Notes under the pieces: model-generated
What the model saw: only the letters and a program-made list of their open reading frames with translations
Told to the model about the DNA's origin: nothing
Database searches by the model: none
Assembly: GCA_002346425.1 (NCBI GenBank)
Contig: DDZS01000037.1
Location: 1 to 18,261 of the forward strand
Length of the DNA: 18,261 bases
From: Alphaproteobacteria bacterium UBA3002
GTDB taxonomy: Bacteria > Pseudomonadota > Alphaproteobacteria > Rickettsiales > UBA3002
Direction of reading: 5' to 3'
Program-made: the position numbers and the translations under genes
In this document: piece by piece, positions 14,268 through 18,261 of the stretch
How positions within the stretch are numbered: the stretch's first letter is position 1
Layout: every line of letters starts with the position of its first letter

Positions 14268-14863
14268 TGCAAACCGGACCACAAACCCCAGCGCCGTTAT
14301 GGCTACGCCTCATCGTCTTCGCGCTGATTATGTGGGCGGTTTACGTGATGCTGAATGGATGGGACCGCGCGCCGGGCTTCTGGAGCGAACAATTCGACCG
14401 TCAGACCAAGGATTTCTCTGCCGAAGTGGTGGCCTATGCCGACACATTGCCGCAGATCACGCTGCCGCAATTAAACCAGCAATTTAACACACCCGCCCCC
14501 TCGCTGGTCTTTGTGTTTGCCAGCTGGTGTCCACATTGCCGCCGTGTCATGCCGGAGCTTGTGGGGTTGAGCGAGGCCGTTGATCTGCCGCTGACCGTTA
14601 TCTCTGTCGATAAAAACCGCTACCAGCTCGCCGATTACTGGCTGAGCCAGCCCGACGCGGTGCAAACCTTACCGATGCAGCATATGCCCGCGGAAGATAC
14701 GGCCCGTTTAAATGATTTTTTGAAGGCGCATGGGGGTGACAATGCCGGGGCCATACCCTATCTGGCAGTTGTGAATGAGGATGGAAAAGTCATTGCAGAA
14801 ATTCTCGGTTATGCGAGTAAGGATGCATTGATCACGCAAATCAAACTGGAAGGCATGAAATGA
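14267..14863 (+). CDS. Membrane-anchored thioredoxin-like protein (TlpA/ResA style)
   Basis: The 198-residue protein has an N-terminal membrane anchor (WLRLIVFALIMWAVYVML, residues 12-29) and a periplasmic thioredoxin fold. The active site is CPHC (88-91) in VFASWCPHCRRVMPEL, and the cis-proline that shapes it is Pro164 in GAIPYLAV. His in the CXXC gives a more oxidising pair than thioredoxin's own, so it could form, isomerise or reduce disulfides; sequence alone does not decide. It lacks the extra inserts of a typical cytochrome-maturation CcmG as far as I can tell. There is no clear ribosome site. Its stop overlaps the start of ppa by four bases (ATGA), so the two are translationally coupled. 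Confidence 0.85.
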   Translation: MQTGPQTPAPLWLRLIVFALIMWAVYVMLNGWDRAPGFWSEQFDRQTKDFSAEVVAYADTLPQITLPQLNQQFNTPAPSLVFVFASWCPHCRRVMPELVGLSEAVDLPLTVISVDKNRYQLADYWLSQPDAVQTLPMQHMPAEDTARLNDFLKAHGGDNAGAIPYLAVVNEDGKVIAEILGYASKDALITQIKLEGMK

Positions 14864-15396
14864 ACCTGAACAAGATTCCCGTCGGAAAAAATCCCCCCGA
14901 AGAAGTCAACGTGGTGATTGAAGTCCCATCGGGCGGCCACCCGGTGAAATATGAAATGGATAAAGACACGCAATGCATTACGGTCGATCGTTTTCTGCAT
15001 ACGCCGATGCGCTATCCCGCCAATTATGGCTTTATTCCGCAAACCCTGGGCGATGATGGCGATCCGCTGGATGTGCTGGTCGTCGCGCAATTCCCGCTTG
15101 TGTCCGGCTGTGTGATTGCGGTGCGCCCGATTGGTGTGCTCGAGATGGAAGATGATGGCGGCGGCGACGAGAAAATCGTTGCGGTGCCGATTACCAAACT
15201 CGACCCTTATTATAAAGACATTCAGGAAATCGAAAACCTGCCGGCGATTCTCAAAGGCCAGATTCAGCATTTCTTTGAGCATTATAAAGATCTGGAGCCC
15301 GGCAAATGGGTGAAAGTCAGCGGCTGGGGCGACGCCGAACGCGCCCGCGAGCTGATCACTAAGGGGATCAATTCCGGCAAATCCGTTGCCGCCTAG
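14860..15396 (+). CDS. ppa: Inorganic pyrophosphatase, family I
   Basis: This soluble, metal-dependent enzyme splits pyrophosphate to phosphate and so drives biosynthetic reactions forward. At 178 residues it has the normal bacterial family I length. The signature DGDPLDVLV is at 66-74 with metal ligands Asp66, Asp68 and Asp71. Substrate-binding residues appear in IEVPSGGHPVKYE (20-32) and FLHTPMRYPANYGFIP (45-60), and further metal ligands in MEDDGGGDEKIVAVP (96-110). The start overlaps the thioredoxin-like gene by four bases, and the slt frame begins right after the stop. All catalytic residues I expect are present. Confidence 0.97.
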   Translation: MNLNKIPVGKNPPEEVNVVIEVPSGGHPVKYEMDKDTQCITVDRFLHTPMRYPANYGFIPQTLGDDGDPLDVLVVAQFPLVSGCVIAVRPIGVLEMEDDGGGDEKIVAVPITKLDPYYKDIQEIENLPAILKGQIQHFFEHYKDLEPGKWVKVSGWGDAERARELITKGINSGKSVAA

Positions 15397-17346
15397 ATGA
15401 TCAACATGCTTTCGTCATACCGGCGCAGGCCGGTATCCAGCAAATCATTGCTTCGCGCCCCTGCGTTCGTTGGGGCAACATGGCTTTGCGTATTGTTTTT
15501 CGCACAGAGTGCCCACGCCTCTAACGCGGCCTACACCGCCGCGGTAAAAGGCGAAGCCTGGCCGCGGGCGATTCAGCAAGCGCCCTCGCCTTTGCTACGC
15601 GACTATGCGCAATGGCGGATGCTCTTATCCGATCAGGCGGAAATGGACGCGACAGAGTTGATTGCGATGTATAATCGCCATCGCAACTGGCCGCGGCAGG
15701 AAGCATTGACCGCGATGATCGAGAAAAACCTCTTCCGCCAAATGCCGAGCGGCGGCGCAGCCGCGCAATGGCGCGCCAATCACACCGCACAAACGCCCTA
15801 TGGCTGGGCATTAGCCCTGTGGAACGCGCCGGATGAATCCGGCAAAACCGCTGCGCTACAGCAGTTAATGCAAAATTGTACGCTCGACAAAGCCGATCTG
15901 CAATTGGTGATGGAACGTTATGGCTATCTCGTCAATGACCGGATGCGCGAAGCCTGCATCGATTCGTTGCTCAAGCGCCAGCGCGCCACGCAAGCTGAGA
16001 TCATGCTGCCGGTGGATGGCGCTAAAAACCGGCTGTACCAAACCCGTATCGCGGTGATTCGCGATGACGCCAACCTCGATGGCAAAGTGAATCAGCTTTC
16101 AAGCGCACAACAAAATGATGCGGGCTTACTGGCAGATCGTACGCGTTGGCGGCATGGCCGCGACCTGCGCGAGGGGGCGACCGAATTATTGCTGCAACAA
16201 CCGGCAAATAGCCCCTATGCCGCCAATGTCTGGCCTATCCGCAACCTCTATGCGCGTGAAGCCATCGAACGCGGCGACTATGGCTTGGCCAAGCGCCTGC
16301 TCGATAGCACGGGCACCCAGTTGGAAAGCGCCGATCTGGCCGAGGCGAACTGGATGCGCGGCTGGCTGGAGCTTACCTTCTTAAAGCAGCCCGGCAAAGC
16401 CTTTACGCATTTCCAGAATCTCTATAACAATGTCGGCTATCCCGTTAGCCTGTCCCGTGGCGCGTATTGGAGCGCGCGTGCCGCCGAAGCGCAAGGCAAT
16501 GCCAGCCTCGCTAACCAATGGTATCGCAATGCCGCCGCCCACCCGACCACTTTTTACGGCCAGCTGGCCTATGCCAAGCTAAACCCCGGCCAGCCGTTAC
16601 GTTTCCCGGCACCGGTTGGTACCACCTCCGCCAGTTTTGAGTCGGATGAGCGTTTTCAATTGGCCGTAGCCCTGTTAAACATGCGGCTGAATTACGATGC
16701 GGCGCCGTTTATCGCTAAACTTTCCGAAGAAGCATTGACCAAAGGCACCCTGCCCGCGCTGATGCAAGGCTTCAAATCCAAAGGCCTGCCTTATGCGCAA
16801 GTGGTAACCGCTAAATATGGCCTGCGTGAGAAAAACCATCTCGTCGCCGATGGCTGGCCACGCGTGAACCCGCAAGGCTTGCCGGTAGAGCTTGGTCTGC
16901 TTCACGCCATCTCGCGCCAGGAGAGTGAGTTTAATCCCGTAGCCGTTAGCCGGGCCGATGCGCGCGGGCTGATGCAGTTATTGCCTTCCACCGCTCGGCG
17001 CACGGCCGATAAAATCGGGGTGCCATATAGCGAAGCGCAATTGTTCGACCCCAATTACAATATGCGTCTGGGCAGCCAATATCTGGGCGATCTGATTGAT
17101 AAATTCAGCGGCAACTACATTCTTGCCATCGCGGGCTATAACGCCGGTCCGGGTCGCAGCGTGCAATGGGTCGATCGCTTTGGCCGCCCTGGCCGCTCGA
17201 TCGAACAGACGCTCACCTTTATGGAGCTTATCCCGTTCAGCGAAACCCGCAACTACGTCCAGCGCGTGTTAGAAAACCTGCAAGTCTATCGCGCCCTATT
17301 CGAACCCGAACGCCCGCTGGCGCTGGAAAAAGATTTACTGCGCTAA
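15397..17346 (+). CDS. slt: Soluble lytic murein transglycosylase (Slt70-like)
   Basis: This periplasmic enzyme cleaves peptidoglycan between MurNAc and GlcNAc, forming the 1,6-anhydro product. At 649 residues it is close to the E. coli Slt70 length. It has a signal peptide with hydrophobic core AFVGATWLCVLFFAQS ending at AHA (residue 41), a long helical superhelix region (about 45-480), and the C-terminal SLT domain with catalytic Glu509 in AISRQESEFNP, then GLMQLLPSTA and AGYNAGPGR. The start is doubtful: ATG 15397 directly follows the ppa stop, ATG 15406 is next, and TTG 15448 would give a compact 24-residue signal. None has a clear ribosome site. From 15397, residues 7-15 (SYRRRPVSS) are encoded by a palindromic repeat. 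Confidence 0.92.
   Translation: MINMLSSYRRRPVSSKSLLRAPAFVGATWLCVLFFAQSAHASNAAYTAAVKGEAWPRAIQQAPSPLLRDYAQWRMLLSDQAEMDATELIAMYNRHRNWPRQEALTAMIEKNLFRQMPSGGAAAQWRANHTAQTPYGWALALWNAPDESGKTAALQQLMQNCTLDKADLQLVMERYGYLVNDRMREACIDSLLKRQRATQAEIMLPVDGAKNRLYQTRIAVIRDDANLDGKVNQLSSAQQNDAGLLADRTRWRHGRDLREGATELLLQQPANSPYAANVWPIRNLYAREAIERGDYGLAKRLLDSTGTQLESADLAEANWMRGWLELTFLKQPGKAFTHFQNLYNNVGYPVSLSRGAYWSARAAEAQGNASLANQWYRNAAAHPTTFYGQLAYAKLNPGQPLRFPAPVGTTSASFESDERFQLAVALLNMRLNYDAAPFIAKLSEEALTKGTLPALMQGFKSKGLPYAQVVTAKYGLREKNHLVADGWPRVNPQGLPVELGLLHAISRQESEFNPVAVSRADARGLMQLLPSTARRTADKIGVPYSEAQLFDPNYNMRLGSQYLGDLIDKFSGNYILAIAGYNAGPGRSVQWVDRFGRPGRSIEQTLTFMELIPFSETRNYVQRVLENLQVYRALFEPERPLALEKDLLR
15414..15441 (+). 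repeat. Single palindromic repeat (copy B) at the 5' end of slt
   Basis: This 28-base repeat is nearly identical to the right half of copy A when that is read on the opposite strand: it begins GTCATACC and ends TATCCAGC. Its hairpin is ATACCGGC-GCAG-GCCGGTAT (15417-15436). It begins 18 bases after the ppa stop. No matching second half follows. If slt starts at 15397 or 15406 it is translated as SYRRRPVSS. Confidence 0.85.
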
Positions 17347-17361
17347 TGCAGTATTTTCATT

Positions 17362-17390
17362 GTCATCCCCGGGCTTGACCCGGGGATCCA
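17362..17390 (+). repeat. Palindromic repeat, left boundary of the GIY-YIG unit (copy C)
   Basis: The hairpin has stem ATCCCCGGG (17365-17373) paired with CCCGGGGAT (17379-17387) and loop CTTGA. It is flanked by GTC outside and CCA inside, as in copies A, B and D. It lies 16 bases after the slt stop and could help end slt transcription, though no T-run follows. Confidence 0.88.
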
Positions 17391-17399
17391 AGCCTGCGC

Positions 17400-17684
17400 A
17401 TGCCTTATGTCTATATTATGACTAATCGCAAATGTGGCACCCTTTATACTGGTGTAACATCTGACTTAATACAGCGCTGCCATCAACATCGTGAAGGGCT
17501 GGTTGATGGATTTACAAAGCGCTACGGATTGAAACAACTTGTATGGTATGAAGCCCACGAAGATATGATGGTGGCAATACAGCGCGAGAAAAACATCAAG
17601 CATTGGTCTCGCCAGTGGAAGATCGAACTTATCGAAAAGCTGAATCCGCACTGGGATGATCTTTATGAAGCAATTTGTGGATAG
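17400..17684 (+). CDS. Small GIY-YIG nuclease (COG2827-like)
   Basis: The 94-residue protein is a single GIY-YIG nuclease domain. The defining strands appear as VYI (4-6) and LYTGVT (15-20), followed by the conserved Arg26 in SDLIQRCHQHREG and the metal-binding Glu63 in AIQREKNIKHW. The ending NPHWDDLYE is typical of this family of stand-alone small nucleases, whose cellular role is not settled to my knowledge. The catalytic residues look intact, so the gene is probably active. No ribosome site is visible before the ATG. The last codons and the stop lie in the right-hand palindromic repeat, and the left repeat ends nine bases before the start, so gene and repeats appear to be one unit. It is not in an intron: the neighbouring slt gene is complete. 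Confidence 0.9.
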   Translation: MPYVYIMTNRKCGTLYTGVTSDLIQRCHQHREGLVDGFTKRYGLKQLVWYEAHEDMMVAIQREKNIKHWSRQWKIELIEKLNPHWDDLYEAICG

Positions 17685-17706
17685 CCGGGTCACGCCCGGC
17701 TATGAC
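17679..17706 (-). repeat. Palindromic repeat, right boundary of the GIY-YIG unit (copy D)
   Basis: This is copy C in inverted orientation. The stem is ATAGCCGGG (17681-17689) with CCCGGCTAT (17695-17703) around loop TCACG. Relative to C, two neighbouring stem positions differ and their partners differ to match (CC with GG in C, AG with CT when D is read in the same direction). The nuclease gene's stop codon is at 17682-17684, within the stem. Confidence 0.88.
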
Positions 17707-17717
17707 AATAATTCCGA

Positions 17718-17954
17718 CTACTCAGAACAGTTGATATTGCTACTGCCGCAGAGCCCGAAATTTGGCGGAGTATAAAACGCGTCGTTATCGATATAGCGGT
17801 TGTATTGTTGTGCGCGCGATGGGCCAAGCGAGCCTTTCGGCACTGGATAGCGCAGGTCATACGTGTTCCACACATCCGGTTTCTTCTTAGTAAAAGTGCA
17901 AGCGCCAACAAGCACCATACACAGGAATACAGAGATAAATGGATGGCTACGCAT
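17718..17954 (-). CDS. Small putative lipoprotein (78 residues)
   Basis: I do not recognise a family. The frame is open further upstream, but the ATG at 17954 gives a textbook lipoprotein signal: MRSHPFISVFLCMVLVGAC, with lipobox VGAC and modified Cys19. The mature part is 60 polar residues (TFTKKKPDVWNTYDLRYPV onward) with several Tyr, Asn and Asp and a Cys pair near the end (FGLCGSSNINCSE) that could form a disulfide in the periplasm. GAGGA lies only a base or two before the ATG, so that ribosome site is unusually close. It is divergent from the HTH gene at 18033, sharing a 78-base upstream region, and ends 11 bases before repeat D. Confidence 0.7.
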   Translation of the reverse strand: MRSHPFISVFLCMVLVGACTFTKKKPDVWNTYDLRYPVPKGSLGPSRAQQYNRYIDNDAFYTPPNFGLCGSSNINCSE

Positions 17955-18017
17955 ATCCTCTAAAGTAAGCTTTTGCTGCGCTGCGGCAAGTCTTTTATGG
18001 CGATTGGGCGAGCAGCA

Positions 18018-18026
18018 TGCTATCAT
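18018..18026 (+). promoter_or_regulatory. Extended -10 candidate for the HTH gene
   Basis: TGCTATCAT fits the extended -10 pattern (TG, one base, then TATCAT). Its last base is seven bases before the ATG at 18033, so transcription could begin at the start codon. I see no matching -35 and no ribosome site. The region 17955-18017 otherwise holds only the minus-strand lipoprotein's upstream sequence. Confidence 0.35.
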
Positions 18027-18032
18027 CTTTGA

Positions 18033-18261
18033 ATGACTGCAGAATTCCGAACACGCTTCGCTGAACAACTGCGCCAATTGCGCGACGAATACCAGTTATC
18101 CGCCAACGAAGCGGCTGAGGCATTGGCGCTATCTGAGGCGGACTATGTCCGGCTCGAAGCCGATCCGAATTTAGCGGCGGAAGCGCTCGCCCAGAATTTC
18201 ATGCAGATCGACCAGCCCAATCGCGGGCAGCTATTTCGCGACTTTGTCGCCAAACTGCGGC
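18033..18261 (+). CDS. HTH (XRE-like) DNA-binding protein, 3'-truncated by the window edge
   Basis: The frame is open from ATG 18033 to the window end, giving 76 residues with no stop. The N-terminal part FAEQLRQLRDEYQLSANEAAEALALSEADYVRLEAD has the spacing of a Cro/CI-type helix-turn-helix: first helix with LRxLR, then LSxxEAAEALxLSExxYxRLE. It is therefore probably a small transcription regulator, or a longer protein with an HTH domain at its start. It lacks a visible ribosome site; a -10-like element ends seven bases upstream. It is divergent from the small lipoprotein and could regulate that shared gap, as many XRE-type genes do; this is inference. What follows the HTH cannot be seen. Confidence 0.6.
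   Translation, partial: MTAEFRTRFAEQLRQLRDEYQLSANEAAEALALSEADYVRLEADPNLAAEALAQNFMQIDQPNRGQLFRDFVAKLR

Larger units (their letters stand above)
17362..17706. mobile_element. Candidate mini-element: GIY-YIG gene bounded by inverted palindromic repeats
   Basis: A 345-base unit has GTCAT at its left end and ATGAC at its right. The left repeat (17362-17390), the GIY-YIG gene (17400-17684) and the right repeat (17679-17706) leave almost no spare sequence: nine bases separate the left repeat from the ATG, and the stop TAG is inside the right repeat. The ends stay symmetrical a little further out (ATT/AAT). I see no clear target duplication. That it moves or spreads repeats is inference from this layout and from the gene-less relatives at 12551 and 15414. 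Confidence 0.5.

Noticed and set aside
17400..17684. Homing endonuclease of an intron or intein
   Set aside because: There is no interrupted host gene; slt ends normally before the unit, and the protein lacks the extra DNA-binding domain of homing GIY-YIG enzymes.
1..18261. tRNA or rRNA genes
   Set aside because: I saw no tRNA TTCGANNC-type arm with a matching acceptor stem and no conserved rRNA segment in the gaps.

Overview
The window looks like chromosomal DNA from a free-living, flagellated alphaproteobacterium. I infer this from the FlhA-FlhF-FlhG order, which implies polar flagella, from the alphaproteobacterial style of the YccA/BI-1, pyrophosphatase and TRAP proteins, and from the moderately high GC. 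A Micavibrio- or Rhodospirillales-like lineage is plausible, but no ribosomal gene is present to fix it.

Positions 1-5581 (+) are the end of a flagellar operon: the C-terminal two thirds of flhA, the SRP-type GTPase flhF, its MinD-like partner flhG, and a long Pro/Ala-rich FliK-like protein that starts with GTG. An inverted pair of 7-bp-period arrays fills the flhA-flhF gap. Positions 5657-6670 (+) hold a long-chain polyprenyl diphosphate synthase (ispB). It converges, with a 3-bp gap, on a minus-strand pair: a UspF-like universal stress protein and a large fused TRAP permease with no binding protein nearby. Divergent from the TRAP gene is an exported MsrA (9786-10361), followed by an aldehyde dehydrogenase with a palindromic operator-like site upstream.

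Positions 11912-13452 are gene-poor. They contain two small unknown proteins, a cluster of hairpins, a REPIN-like double hairpin, a 46-residue putative lipoprotein on the minus strand whose gene contains a nested quasi-palindrome, and a second inverted heptamer array. A BI-1/YccA-like membrane protein (minus, good sigma70-type promoter) then diverges from a compact operon of anchored thioredoxin, inorganic pyrophosphatase and Slt70-like lytic transglycosylase.

The most interesting part is 12.5-17.7 kb. A 345-bp unit (17362-17706) consists of a 94-residue GIY-YIG nuclease gene enclosed by two inverted copies of a hairpin-forming repeat; the gene's stop codon lies inside the right repeat. Related repeats without the gene occur as an inverted pair (12551-12616) and as a single copy read in frame at the start of slt (15414-15441). 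Base changes in the stems are compensatory. This resembles a REPIN/RAYT arrangement with a GIY-YIG nuclease in place of the tyrosine transposase. The window ends with a small lipoprotein (minus) and the start of a divergent HTH protein.
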